64,000 bases of DNA from Tenrec ecaudatus (GCF_050624435.1 NC_134542.1:14689997-14753996), one strand, 5' to 3'; counted from the first letter of the stretch, positions 38,450 through 49,525 are shown. Notes: generated from the letters alone by a model not told the origin. Translations and numbers: made by a program.

Positions 38450-38872
38450 GTGGAAATGCCTTTGGAAAACCCTAGGCTCAAATCCCAGCTGCCTCCCTAT
38501 TATTAGTCAGGAGATAATGCCAATTCACTTAATTTCTGAGCTGCAGTTTCTAGGTCTATAAAATGCAGATAAAAATAGCGAGTTGTCATGAGGCTTTTGG
38601 TTCGTGCAAATGCTTGACATTCACTGCAAACGTAGAAGTTGGCAGTGTGAACCTACCTACTGCTATCATGGATGGAAGTCCTGGTGATCTGATTCTGGAA
38701 AGCTTACAGCTAAGAAAACCCTATGGATCCAATTTACTCTGACACATGGGCAGCCAAGAATAGGAACTGACCAGACATTGGCAGATAAATAGTCGTCATG
38801 AGGCATAAATTAGGTCACTGAGTTTCCAAGAACAATGCTTGGAATATAATGATGCTCAATAAATGATAAAAT
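38450..38872 (+). repeat. MIR interrupted by an AfroSINE fragment
   Basis: 38460-38594 has the MIR order (CAAATCCCAGCTGCC, AATTTCTGAGCTGCAGTTTC, TATAAAATGCAGATAAAAAT). The MIR 3' end 'GCTCAATAAATGAT' resumes at 38852. Between them 38640-38790 is a degraded AfroSINE. AGTTGTCATGAGGC (38581) and AGTCGTCATGAGGC (38791) match at 13 of 14 positions, a likely target-site duplication. Confidence 0.7.
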
Positions 38873-39943
38873 ACAGTATAATATCACACAATAGGCAGGG
38901 ATTTAGTTATCAACATGTGTCTCATCCCTACCTACACCATGAATCTGATGTTGGCAATTTACCCCAGAGTGCCTGCATGTCTTTTGATGATCAGACATTT
39001 CTGGGGCAGAAGGTTGAATCTGGAGTCTTAGAAGAACTATTGCTCCTAGTTCTTGCTAAAGATCAGATCCACATGTGTGAACTAGCTTAGTCTGACTTCT
39101 TTGAGGAGTTTCAAGACTCCTGTTTATTTGAGTCCTGTAAGAATGACTCTGAGGAGGGTTTTTTTTGGTTTGTGTTGATACTGGTTAGTTCATCTTGATG
39201 CCCAGAATTGCTGGGAAGGCAATTAGATGAAGCTCAGTTTGCTAAGGAGGCCTTTGTTAAGATCTAAAAAAAAACCCCAAAAAACAAAAACAAACCCCAT
39301 TTTTCTATGTATAAGCTGCCCAGGATATCTTCAAATGAGCTGGTGTCCTTGAGATGGTACTTGAGAACTGGGACATATTTCTTTAGATTCTTTCAACCCA
39401 GCACTTGATCATGTTCTAAAAATTTATTATGAGGCCTAAACATATTGTAATGATTCTAATCTGAATCTGTATGAATCACATCAATGCCTACACAACGGTC
39501 TCTCACTTATTTGGGAAACCAAGTAGCTTCACTAGGAGAGCAAATAAAGGAAACCAAGGTCTACTTTCCCCAAGATTTAAAAAATCCATTCAAATCTAAA
39601 TATTCCCTACTGCCCTGAGGACGTCAAGTCTATTGTAATTTATCTAGCGCATTAAAAATATTTTAAAGAACTAATACAATAAGAAATCTTAGAACATTTA
39701 TTTTGCATTTGGCCTTCTCCCTCCTCCCCTGAGATGTCGGGTTGAGTTAAATAACTCTCTACAATACTTCCAAAACATTGTTGATTTACTCTTATCTAGT
39801 GCTTACCAATTTATATCAAATTCTTGTGTTTATTTGTCTCTCGACACTTTTTATAGCCTAAAGGCTGTTCAGAGGCAAAGATTTTATGTTATTCCCCTTT
39901 GAACCACCAGCAGAAGCTGAGAGACGGAACTCTGTGGAGAAAA
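38873..39943. other. No gene recognised
   Basis: An A-rich tract at 39266-39295 may be a retroposon tail, but its body was not identified. Confidence 0.35.
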
Positions 39944-40425
39944 ATGTGGACTGGAGGGAGATTTATTCACAATCTGCAATACGGAGATGATGCAAGTTTA
40001 GTTTCTGAAAATGGGTCACCTTGAAGTCCTTGCTGCTGATGACCCAGGGCTTCGCTCTTCCATATGGATTGCAACTCAATGTAAAGAAAACCCAAATCTT
40101 CACAACTGCTCCAAGAGGCAACAGCATGATCAATGGAGGGAAGATTGAAGTTGTCAAGGATTACATTTTGCTTGGATTTACCATCAACACTCTTGGCAGC
40201 CTCAGTCCAGAAATCCAGCCACCTAGTTCATTGGGGAAACTTTCTGTGCAAGATCTCTTTAAGAAGTGTTGACTAGGAAAGATTTCACTTTGAAGACTAA
40301 AATACCATGGTATTTTCAAAGGCCTCGTATGAAAGTTGGACAATGAATAAGGAAGATTGAAGAAGAATTGGTGCATTTGAATCACAATTGCTTGCAAAGT
40401 GTTTTGAAAACACTGGATTTAGCAA
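39944..40425 (+). mobile_element. RTE LINE reverse transcriptase fragment
   Basis: The catalytic motif reads YGDD at about 39980-39991. It is followed by 'CAATGTAAAGAAAACCCAAA' and 'GGGAAGATTGAAGTTGTCAA'. Both ends are truncated and stops are present. Confidence 0.7.
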
Positions 40426-40826
40426 CTAACAAGAACAGCATCAGCTATTGGCACTTAGTAGGCAGTCTACACATATTAAGTGCAGTCTGTATCTAGAAAA
40501 TGGACAAGTTAGTATTGATTAATCATTATCAGAGCACAATGAACCTCCTGTGTATAGGCAGTCCCTGAGTTCCATTGCTAAATCTGTCTTTAAGTTGAAC
40601 TATTATGTTAGTTGGAACAGTTAGATGTGGTTGGTATCTAATTTAGTTAGCCAATTGCTATCTGAGCATATACTTAAAGGCCTCAAAAAGATTGGGGGAA
40701 AATGGAATGAAGAGATAATGGAATTTTTCTACAATCTTTTTGAAACCCCCTCACTATATACTGTACCTTTGTATGCATAAAGCATTAAAATACATGAAAA
40801 CATTTTTTAGCATGGCAATGAGGATA

Positions 40827-41576
40827 AGTCAAAAACTATTGTCATAAAACCATAGTGATCTTTATTAAACAAAAATATCAACTGTGGAGCTATTGTTTTT
40901 GACACATCCTCCATCTAGGTCTATGATTTATGATGCAGTATTTCTATCTTTCTCACCCACAGCCAAAAAATTCTGCACCATTCAATTTATACCATGTAAA
41001 AAGGACAGGTTTAGCATCCTCAAGGGACAAAAATCATGCTCCTTTTCACTGTTCTTTGACTTTTGGAAGCAAAAAGAAGTCTGAAGGCTCAAGATCAGAG
41101 CTGTAGGGTGGATGTGGTAAAGTTTTCCAATAAAATCCTAGCAGGACGGCCCTTCCTATCCTCAAAGAATGAACAGATGGATCGTCACGATGGAGAATGT
41201 TCGCTGCCCTTTTCTCATCAATGCCATTTTGCTGCTTTCTTAAAACTGCTCTAGACCCTTCCCGGCCTCCATGGTCACCTGGGGTCCTTGGAGAAAATCT
41301 CTCTTGATAACTTCTTTGGGAACGCTCCCCAAAAGTCATCGTCCCTTTTTGGGCTGACCTCTTGGCCTTGAATGTAACTGGCCCAGCAGAACCTTTCAGA
41401 AGCTACTGCCTTGATTATATCATTTTGGCGGCTCCATAATTAGACTAAGTCAAAAGCATTGCTGAAAGGACTTGTCCGTAGCCATCCACTGATGGCAAAG
41501 ACATATTTAAACATGTACATTTTGAATAAATCTGTGAACATATGTACAGGAATTCTAATGGCAACACTTTTTGACT
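40827..41576 (-). mobile_element. Internally deleted mariner transposon with TA flanks
   Basis: The ends are AGTCAAAAACTATTG and, inverted, AGTCAAAAAGTGTTG, each next to a TA (40825-40826 and 41577-41578). The minus strand encodes HPPYSSDLEPSDFFLLPKVK (about 41063-41122), the conserved mariner transposase block that carries the third catalytic aspartate. Frameshifts and deletions make it inactive. Confidence 0.75.
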
Positions 41577-41579
41577 TAT

Positions 41580-42317
41580 ACCCATACATTATTAGTAATA
41601 ATGATCATGATGATGTTGATGATGATTTTATGCAATTACCAAGTAACACCTGTTTTTTAATGAACTATGTGACATTATATAGTTTGAAATTTTAATATGA
41701 TAGTCTTCATACATGTTGGTTCATAACTATGGGCTGTACATCAATTTGATGCTCCTAACTTACGGACAGCCTATAGTAAGTTTCTTTTGCATATTTCAAA
41801 TTTTATAAAGCTTTTAAGGAACTCATCTCTTTAATAAAATAAAGTTAAAATGTTAGACCGACATAAATTTAATAATTTATGTGAATTCAATAAAGCATAT
41901 AATTGTAGAGTCAATAGTCATGAATTACAAATCTGGACCATTCTCTGGCTTTTCACAAGCATGAACATTGTTCAATTCATCTGATTCAACAAAGAATCTA
42001 TCTAGTACAATTTTCTTTCCGTTGAAAGTGAATTTTAATTACATGCGAGTTAGGTTTTTCTCAATGAAAAGACTTGCTTGCCCCCACTCCCTCCCTTGAA
42101 GATCGAGTGTTTTCATTAGCACCCAAATTCTGAGACTCCATTTTTGAAATCCGATGTAGAAAAGATACCAAAAATTCATACAGAAATTTCAGCCACTAAC
42201 TCCCAAATCCTATACATGCCCATTTCAAAACATTCTCAAAACTCCACGTCATTCGAGCCCTGATTCTGCTGTGCATATACAAAGACGTGGCTCCCTCTTT
42301 TACTGAAATATGTTTTG

Positions 42318-42318
<1 letters not shown>
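41580..42318. other. SCG2 distal upstream region, no repeat recognised
   Basis: AT-rich sequence with several AATAAA and TAATTT motifs and no recognisable gene or repeat. It may hold distal regulatory sites of SCG2, but nothing specific can be supported. Confidence 0.4.

Positions 42319-42376
<58 letters not shown>
42319..42376 (+). repeat. (CA)29 microsatellite upstream of SCG2
   Basis: An uninterrupted run of 29 CA units lies about 360 bases upstream of the CRE. Such arrays are length-polymorphic and may form Z-DNA. On the minus strand it creates a long open frame with a CVCVCV run that is not a gene. Confidence 0.97.
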
Positions 42377-42380
<4 letters not shown>

Positions 42381-42732
42381 CCAGAATTTTGATCATGGTC
42401 ATGATATGGCTTTTGATATTCACAATGTAATTTGAGCGTAGGCCACGAAGAAAACGGAAAAGCTAGTCTGTAAAACTTTCTTATCTCTGAGAACAAGTAA
42501 CTCTTACCAAAGGATTTCAAAACAGAGGAGTGTCTTCTAATTAGACCTCTCTGACAGATCTCGGAGAATTGTATTGCAAAGCCTCCGAGAAAGAGAGCGA
42601 AAGCTGCAATTTTCGTCACAAAAAGACAGGTGGCGTAAGCAGGCAACACATTAAAAAAAAAGTGATTATTTTCTCTCAGGTTCTTTGAAAAAGCTCGCTC
42701 TGCTCCGGTTTGTGGGGTGTGTGGCTGAGCGG
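42377..42732 (+). promoter_or_regulatory. SCG2: Proximal upstream region of SCG2
   Basis: Unique sequence between the CA repeat and the CRE, with an A-run at about 42652-42661. No repeat was recognised. It is the likely extended promoter by position; individual factor sites cannot be assigned with confidence. Confidence 0.45.
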
Positions 42733-42778
42733 TGACGTCAGTGTGGCAGTGCGGAGTCAGGCGCCCGCTCCCTATAAG
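42733..42778 (+). promoter_or_regulatory. SCG2: SCG2 core promoter: CRE and TATA box
   Basis: A perfect palindromic cAMP response element, TGACGTCA, lies at 42733-42740. A TATA-like CTATAAG lies at 42772-42778. Together they predict transcription starting near 42800. Granin genes are known to depend on a proximal CRE bound by CREB/ATF factors, and the spacing here fits that plan. The start site itself is inferred. Confidence 0.9.
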
Positions 42779-42802
42779 CCGAGGAGCTGTCCTGGTGCTG
42801 AA

Positions 42803-42873
42803 ACGGCCCGAGCAGCTCCTCCGACTGACCAGGACGACCATGCTGGGAACCTTCTTGGCCATTTGAAAAAGAC
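42803..42873 (+). other. SCG2: SCG2 exon 1, non-coding 5'UTR (start approximate)
   Basis: The 3' end is set by a strong splice donor, GAC|GTAAGA, at 42873/42874. The 5' end is estimated from the TATA box about 30 bases upstream. The exon carries no part of the SCG2 reading frame, in agreement with the known SCG2 structure in which exon 2 holds all coding sequence. It contains a short upstream ORF (separate entry). Confidence 0.8.
42840..42866 (+). CDS. Short upstream ORF in the SCG2 5'UTR (8 codons plus stop)
   Basis: An ATG at 42840 with A at -3 opens an eight-codon frame reading MLGTFLAI, then TGA at 42864-42866. It finishes before the splice donor, so in the mature mRNA it would precede and not overlap the SCG2 start. 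It could modulate SCG2 translation. No function is known to me, and whether the transcript starts upstream of it depends on the inferred start site. Confidence 0.4.
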   Translation: MLGTFLAI

Positions 42874-43046
42874 GTAAGACTGCCTTTCTCTTCCATTTAC
42901 TGCAAAGTTCTAAATTTCGTGTTCTTTCCTTCATTTCTAGCCGAGAAGAAAAATATTGTCTGGCAAGCGTATATCGATAAAATAACTGAAGAGCAACCTG
43001 CTGCTCTTCAATGTGAGGGACATGATGCGTGTATGTAAGGAGGGGG

Positions 43047-43133
43047 CTTCAAAAGGGTCCTGGAAACATTCTATGATTTTCTTATTCAATTTTCCCAGGA
43101 ACTTTTTGAAGCACCTTGTATTAATATATATGT
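43047..43133. mobile_element. Palindromic mariner-type MITE in SCG2 intron 1
   Basis: The ends GCTTCAAAAGGGTCC and GGAACTTTTTGAAGC are near-perfect inverted copies enclosing a short AT-rich centre, so the whole piece can fold as a hairpin. A related sequence lies at 13857-13925. This is the structure of short mammalian mariner-derived MITEs; the exact family is not assigned. Confidence 0.6.
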
Positions 43134-43639
43134 ATAGAAAATCATAGAATTAAATATGCACTTCTATATAATTAGGTCAATGATTTATACTACTTGCTGT
43201 TGGATATTTATTAACCAGAATATTATTCAGATAATCATACTGGAAAGAGAGCAGAAAAGTTAAGAAATTTAGTGTCGATGTATATATTAATGTGATGTTG
43301 ATCAAGCCTGGTGTTTTGATTCTTTCTTAATTTATTGTTTCTTCCTCTTAGCATGAGAAGCAAAGCAAGTGATTTGATTTATATGTTTAATATTTTTAAC
43401 AGTAGGTTTCCTGTGAGTCCAAGCTGTTCAACATATTAGTTAAAGAGACAATACATTTTGGACGTAGCTTTCTTTTTCCTTTGAAATTCACCTCGCCAAA
43501 GCTCAAAAATAACCAACCATGTAAATTTATTTTTTGAAGTGGTATGCTAAAATAATGTTTACAATATTATTCCATAATTTTCATCAAAGAAAGTAAGCTC
43601 AGAATTATTCTAAATGCATATTTTATTCCTGTTTTTGGT

Positions 43640-43860
43640 ATGAAATACTATTATATTGGGGTAGACTTTGAATTTACCATGAATTATACAGGTGAAATTC
43701 TTCATAAGGGTATAACCATTACAATTATACTTTTTTTTGGCATGATTTGTTTTTTCGTTTCGACATAAACAGTTGTTATATTGGGAGTATACTTTGAAAT
43801 GACCATGAATTACATTGGTGAGATTATCCATAATGTCATCATTATTGCTACTATCTCTTG
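43640..43860 (+). repeat. Diverged 125-bp tandem duplication in SCG2 intron 1
   Basis: The motif TTATATTGGG followed by similar sequence (CTTTGAA, ACCATGAATTA, TGAATT/TGAGATT) appears at 43651 and again at 43776, a period of 125 bases. The copies have clearly drifted, so the duplication is not recent. Confidence 0.6.
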
Positions 43861-46032
43861 ATTAGAATAGATTGTTCAGTGTTTTGCTCAACATTTTGAA
43901 GGGGACAGGCATTTTTCTTTTTCTATAGCTCAACTAGTATTCTTAATCTAATTAGATTTATCCACATACACATGGCAGCGTTTCAGTTTGAATGTCAATA
44001 GAAAACATTTTAAATGTTTTTAACATGAGCTAGCTAAGAAGAAACTGGGTTCTAATTATTAGGTCTGAGAAAATTACATTTGAAATAAAACCCTATGTAG
44101 GGTCATGGAGGTGTTGGAATCATTGTTACACTTAAAAGAGATGCTGTTTGGGAAATAATTTCTTTGCTTTTTACTCAAAGGAAACCACTGTGTTTTCCAA
44201 AAGGAACCTGAATAATGACCAAAGGTCAGCTCTTGTGAGGCTGTGGTTTTATCAACTGACATGAACACTCTACTCCAAATCTCCAGCAAAGCCCAACTGT
44301 AATATAATGATTTTAAAGGATGCATATAAGCCTTTTTGCTAAGACTACTGAGGGATAATGGTTTCAAAGGAAACACGTTCAAGGAGGTTTTAAAATTATT
44401 TTTCAAATACCAACTGTTGAAAATAGGTTCTGAACAGTTAAAACAGTTCTGAAAGTAATATGAAAACTGTATAATGCATTTAATTTAAGCGAAAGGCTTT
44501 TATCAATAAAATTAGTTGTGATAAGTATTTACTTACAATAAATATATTAAGTGTTTTCTCAAATGATTCTAGAGTTGTCTTTTATTAATTAAGCAGTCTA
44601 ATCAAATGGAGATAGCATCTACAAATATATATATATATATTTTAAAAGTTTCTATAATTTCAAGGCTCTAAAAATGGAAAATATTGCTTAATAACCAATA
44701 TGGTTTAGTGAACATGTTTTGCATAGCAGAAATTTATACCCATATAATGTACTTACCTCTTACAAACCATGATCTAGAAAAGATAGCATGAATAAACGTG
44801 CAACTCTCATTGCATTTTCAATAAAATTGTGTGTGAGAATTGCTTTGCAGACTCAGTAATGTCAAATGTCACAATGAAACATCTAATTCTCTTGCTAATT
44901 CATTTCATATGTGAGATTATAAAGCACTGGAGAAAAAAATGAATGAAGATTTTCAAATAGGAAGAATTCAACACATTGTCTATTTATCTAAATTGGGAAT
45001 TACATAGTAGTTATTTTAAGATTTCTTAAGTATGAGTCATTTTAGATTTAACAGATCCACACAAAAATAGACACAGACATGAGACAAGCTGAATATGAAC
45101 ACTCACGAACCCTGAAATAGACTAGAAAACCTATGTTCTCTCCGAAGCATATGCTATTATTTACTATATATTCTTGAGGGCTGATGAAAATTCTAACCAC
45201 AATTGCATTTTGAAGACAGTCACAAGAAAATTATCAGAGGTAATAAGAGCACAGAGATTTAAAAACACAATTTAATGAGTTCTTTTAGCATGTTTACATG
45301 GAAGGGAAAAAATTACTGACTTTTCTCTCCTCACCGGACCTCAGAAGACCCCATGATCTGAAGGGCATGAAGGCGTAGACCTTCCAAAGCTGACAATTGG
45401 ATCTGGTACCACAATGATCTGAGTACTTCTGAAAAATATATGTGAGAGGGACTAGTCTTTAAAGATTTAATGGATGGACATGATATGTCACCGAATCATG
45501 CAGAATAATACCACTGTCATTGTGTTTCTACAACTAAATTAGATGGACAATTCAGGGAAAAAACATATATAACAAGAAAATAATGTGTGTGCATACATTA
45601 AAAAATTAAACCAACCAATTATTTAATAAGTGATTTCAATAGGAATGCTACACAAGAAATATCTTGGAATGTCATTTACCTTTTAAAAAAATTGAACAGA
45701 AAAAATGTAATAAAAGTCAAACTACATGTTTTTCAAATGAAATAACATTTGAGAAACGTCATACCACTGATTTTGCTGTTGGTTTTGTTTGTCAAGAGAA
45801 AACTATCCAAGATGTATAACAATATTTGATATCGGGATAGAACATGTTTGCCAAAGATCTTGTGGTTAACTTGTAGAGGTTATGCAGAGACAGTAATGAA
45901 TTTTAAGGAGAATTTTAATAAGTTTAACATGAATAATCACTTATGGTTTTTTTTGCCTCAACGGTACATAATTTTGCTAATTGTCTTCTCTTCTGCTTCA
46001 TTTGTGTTGACTCATCTTTTCTGTACTTTAAG

Positions 46033-46046
46033 GAAATCTCTGAAAC
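46033..46046 (+). other. SCG2: SCG2 exon 2 portion of the 5'UTR
   Basis: Fourteen bases lie between the acceptor AG (46031-46032) and the SCG2 ATG. Exon 2 therefore starts just before the coding sequence. Confidence 0.8.
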
Positions 46047-47906
46047 ATGGCAGAAGTGAAGCACCCCCGGCCTGGAACAGTCCTGTCTCTCCTCTCTTTA
46101 ATTTTCCTGATCTCCTGCGCCAAAGCAGCTTCCTTTCAGCGCAATCCACTGCTTCCGAAGGAAACAGATTTCAGATCAGAAAATGCCCCAAAGTACCCAA
46201 GTCCCGAAATGATCAGGGCTTTGGAGTACATCGAAAAACTCCGGCAACAAGCTCACAAAGAAGAAAGTAGTCCAGACTACAATCCCTACCAAGGTGTCTC
46301 GGTTCCCTTACAGCAGAAGGAAAGCAGTGATGAGAGCCACTTGCCAGATAGTTCAAGGGATTCCCTGAGCCAAGATGAGTGGATGGGGATCATACTGGAC
46401 GCGCTGAGACAGGCTGAAGGCGAGGTTCTGTCTTCCCCAAAAGAAAGCAAGCCCTACTCGGCGAATTCAGAGAAGAGCTTTCCACCGGACATGACTGACG
46501 ATTATGAGGCTCCACAGTGGCCAGAGAGGAAGCTTAAGCACATGTACTTCCCCCCCATGTATGAAGAAACTTCCAGGGACAATCCACTGAAGCGTACAAA
46601 TGAAATCGTAGAGGAACAATACACTCCTCAAAGTCTTGCTACCCTGGAATCTGTCTTTCAAGAGCTGGGGAAGCTAACAGGCCCAAATAACCAGAGGCGT
46701 GAGAGGGCCGATGAGAGGCAAAAGCTTTACACGGATGATGAAGATGATATCTACAAGTCCAACAACATCGCCTATGAAGATGTGGTTGGTGGAGAAGACT
46801 GGAATCCAGTGGAGGAGAAAATAGAGAGTCAAACTCAGGAAGAAGAGAGAGACAGCCACGAGAATATGGAAAAAAATGAGCAAGTCAATGATGAAATGAA
46901 GCGTTCGGGGCAGCCGGACCTCCAGGATGAAACTCTCCGGAAAGAGAGCAAAGACCAACTCTCAGAGGATGTCCCCAAAGTCATCGCCTACTTGAAAAGG
47001 TTGGCAAACGCCGCCCGAAGGGCAAGGTCACAGAATGGGCAAAACGGAGAAAGGGCAATCAGGCTATTCGAGAAACCACTTGATTCGCAGTCTATTTACC
47101 AGCTGATTGAAATCTCCAGGAATTTACAGATACCCCCGGAAGATTTAATTGACATGCTCAGATCTGGGGAGAAGCCAAGCGGAGCTGTGGAACCCGAGCA
47201 GGAGTTCGAGCTTCCTGCTGACCCGGAAGACATCCCAGAGGCTGACTTCGACCTCCCGGAGACATTCCCAAACAAGATCGTCTCCAAGAGTGGCTACCCC
47301 AAACCTCCTGGCCGTGGTGGGACAGAGGCCCTTCCAGAAGGCGTCACCGTGGAGGACATTTTAAATCTTTTAGGGATGGAGAGCGCTGCCAGTCAGAAGC
47401 CTCCATATGTTCTCAATCAATATTCCCGAGAGAAGATTCTGCCCAGGCTTCCCTACAGTCCTGAGAGGGCCAGAGCAAACCAGCTTCCCAAAGCTGCTTG
47501 GCTACCAGACGTTGACAATAGGCCAATGGGGTATGAAAACCTGAACGACAAGGATCAGGAATTAGGAGAGTACTTGGCCAGGATGCTCATGAAGTACCCC
47601 GAGCTCATGAATTCAAACCAGATGAAGCGGGTCCCCAGTCAGAGCTCAGCGGAAGACGGCCTCCCAGAAGAGGAGCAAGTTGAGCAGGGCATCAAAGAGC
47701 ATTTGAATCCAGGAGGCTCTCAGGAGGCTGACAAAGTAGCCTTGGTAAGCAAAAGGTTCCCTGTGGGGGCCCCGAAGAAGGATGAGACCCCAAACCGGCA
47801 GTACTTGGATGAAGATCTGTTAATGAAAGTGCTGGATTACCTCAACCAAGAAAAAGCAGAAAAGGGGAGGGAGCATATTGGGAAGAGAGCGATGGAAAAC
47901 ATGTGA
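46047..47906 (+). CDS. SCG2: Secretogranin II (chromogranin C) precursor, complete CDS in exon 2
   Basis: This encodes an acidic granin prohormone of dense-core secretory granules in neurons and endocrine cells. It helps granule formation and is cleaved to peptides. The product has 619 residues, close to the usual length of about 617. The N-terminus is a signal peptide (hydrophobic core about 11-23, cleavage near A27). The only cysteine, C24, lies inside it. K182-R183 precedes a secretoneurin of 33 residues (T184-Q216), which ends at R217-R218. An EM66-like peptide (E219-M284) ends at K285-R286. A 40-residue manserin-like peptide (V529-S568) lies between K527-R528 and K569-R570. Y153 in an acidic DDYE context fits the known tyrosine-sulphation site. 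The acidic run near 229-235 is typical of granins. The start was chosen because the ATG has A at -3 and G at +4, lies 14 bases into exon 2 and is followed directly by the signal peptide. No frameshift or internal stop is present. The identification is very secure. Confidence 0.98.
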   Translation: MAEVKHPRPGTVLSLLSLIFLISCAKAASFQRNPLLPKETDFRSENAPKYPSPEMIRALEYIEKLRQQAHKEESSPDYNPYQGVSVPLQQKESSDESHLPDSSRDSLSQDEWMGIILDALRQAEGEVLSSPKESKPYSANSEKSFPPDMTDDYEAPQWPERKLKHMYFPPMYEETSRDNPLKRTNEIVEEQYTPQSLATLESVFQELGKLTGPNNQRRERADERQKLYTDDEDDIYKSNNIAYEDVVGGEDWNPVEEKIESQTQEEERDSHENMEKNEQVNDEMKRSGQPDLQDETLRKESKDQLSEDVPKVIAYLKRLANAARRARSQNGQNGERAIRLFEKPLDSQSIYQLIEISRNLQIPPEDLIDMLRSGEKPSGAVEPEQEFELPADPEDIPEADFDLPETFPNKIVSKSGYPKPPGRGGTEALPEGVTVEDILNLLGMESAASQKPPYVLNQYSREKILPRLPYSPERARANQLPKAAWLPDVDNRPMGYENLNDKDQELGEYLARMLMKYPELMNSNQMKRVPSQSSAEDGLPEEEQVEQGIKEHLNPGGSQEADKVALVSKRFPVGAPKKDETPNRQYLDEDLLMKVLDYLNQEKAEKGREHIGKRAMENM

Positions 47907-48340
47907 GCAGCTGGCATCCTCATTGCCCGGCATTCACTCCTCCCATTCCCAGCAACCCCCAACATATCTCTTTAGCGTGTTGACTTCTATCCTGTTTACA
48001 TTGTAATATCTTTAACGGATGTCCAGGCAGATGGATCCAGACCACTGGGGAGTCTGCTTCACTTGCTCTGAGCTGTTCTCTTGTATATGGATATGTGTCG
48101 ATGTTATGACTTCTGGATAAAAAATTAATCGTGTCCTGTATTCCCAGAAAGAAATCTATGGTAGTGTTTCATAGTGTACCTAATGGCCATGGCATTGCTG
48201 ATGTTCACATATGATTAAGAGTGTCCGATAACTCTCAAAAGTTTTTAATATTTATTGAATTATTTTGTTACTGTCTGTAGTGTTTTGTGGAGTACTGCAG
48301 CAAAATCAATAAATCAATAAAGCATTCTAAATATATAGTT
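47907..48340 (+). terminator. SCG2: SCG2 3'UTR with two polyadenylation signals
   Basis: After the TGA at 47904-47906 the 3'UTR contains AU-rich stretches (around 48240-48270). It ends with two AATAAA hexamers at 48308-48313 and 48316-48321. Cleavage is expected 10-30 bases further on, near 48335-48345. This gives an mRNA of about 2.4 kb, the size known for SCG2. Confidence 0.85.
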
Positions 48341-48658
48341 TTATTTACCAGGCCTTTTCTATTGGGTCTTTTATTGTTGATGAATAAATGTTATTCTGGA
48401 CCACTTCCGCCTCTTCATTCCGGACACCCAGAGGCAGTGGCGATGGTGCAAGCAGCAAGGCCCTAAAAGAGGAGAGTTATTACTTTCCCGGACAGTCCAG
48501 GTAAGAAGTCGTATGTTCTTAGAGCGACCGTGAGAGATGCCTGTCGAGTAGAGCATCATCCAGCAACTCACTGCGTCAAGCCTGGTGGCGCTTCCTGGGG
48601 TATGTTATTTATGGAACGTGCATTTTGGTGTCAGGTTTCTACACTTGGTCTTTGGAGC

Positions 48659-48840
48659 TGGAGTCTCTAAGTGGCACGCACCGTGATGGGCTTGGTTACC
48701 ACTCAGCCAGAGGTGCCCTTGAAGGCAAGCTGCTCATCGTTCACCAAGGGTCCCAGCCTTGAAAACGGCATAGAGTGCTGTTCTACGCTACACTCCTGGG
48801 GCTGCCCTAAGTTGGAATAGACTTCCCAACAACTGAAAGC
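48659..48840 (+). mobile_element. AfroSINE, diverged, downstream of SCG2
   Basis: 'GGAGTCTCTAAGTGGCACGC' head, 'GAAGGCAAGCTGCTCATCG' body, and 'GTTGGAATAGACTTCCCAAC' tail. Confidence 0.6.
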
Positions 48841-49342
48841 AAGTATAATCCCTTAATTTATATAGCAAAGATATTTAGTCTCCATAACTCGCATTCAAAA
48901 AAAGACCAAAAAAAAAAAAAACAATAGCTGTGTCCTAGGGCCATCTGAAATGATTCCATACTTGAAAGCAAACTGCCTCTTTCCCAATCACCCTGGTCCC
49001 CAGAAGACAAGGCTGCTCTTACAATAGTGCTCTTTTATGAGCGACACTCCCCCCCCACCCCACTTACTGTTAAGCGATGGAATCGGTGCAGCCACAGTGG
49101 GAGCACACTAGGAACCCCCTCTAGTGCCCCAGTGCGAGAGAGCATCCTGGATGGGCTGAGCTGTTTGTCAGTGTTGCCATGGGCATCGTGTCAGGGTAAA
49201 TGAAAGCAGCATTCTAACATGCCAACCCACAGATCAACAAGAACAGAACAGCAATCCAGAGAGAACATGCTCAGCAGCAAACAGTACCGTTAATGATGCT
49301 ATTAACCAATGATACATCATCATTACGATGGTCTTGACCAGT

Positions 49343-49525
49343 GAGTCCTGGTGGTTTAAGGGTTATACATTAGGCTGTTAACCCCAAGGTCAGCAGTTCA
49401 AAACCACCAGAAAGAAGAGGAGTTCTACTCTTATAAAGAGTTACAGTCTCAGAAACTTACCGGGGCAGTTCGACCCTGTCCTATAGGGCTGCTAGGAGTC
49501 GGAGTTGCCTTGATGAGGTTTTGTT
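49343..49525 (+). mobile_element. AfroSINE, near full length
   Basis: Starts GAGTCCTGGTGGTTTAAGGG, with GGTCAGCAGTTCAAAACCAC in the middle and GGGCAGTTCGACCCTGTCCT before the tail. Confidence 0.88.

Larger units (their letters stand above)
42874..46032 (+). other. SCG2: SCG2 intron 1
   Basis: The intron runs from GTAAGA (42874) to a pyrimidine-rich tract (roughly 45980-46029) and the acceptor TTTAAG ending at 46032. The tract is interrupted by a few purines. The sequence is AT-rich and holds a short palindromic mariner-type MITE near 43047-43133 and a diverged 125-bp duplication near 43640-43860. I recognise no exon in it. Confidence 0.85.

Noticed and set aside
42236..42934. 232-codon open frame on the minus strand over the SCG2 promoter
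   Set aside because: It depends on the CA repeat (CVCVCV run), lies antisense to the promoter and exon 1, and has no protein-like domain.
45848..46270. 140-codon frame overlapping the SCG2 start in another frame
   Set aside because: It crosses the splice acceptor and overlaps the true SCG2 coding sequence, so it is a shadow.
46674..46958. Minus-strand frames within the SCG2 coding region
   Set aside because: These are antisense shadows of an acidic coding sequence, which reads as hydrophobic residues on the opposite strand.
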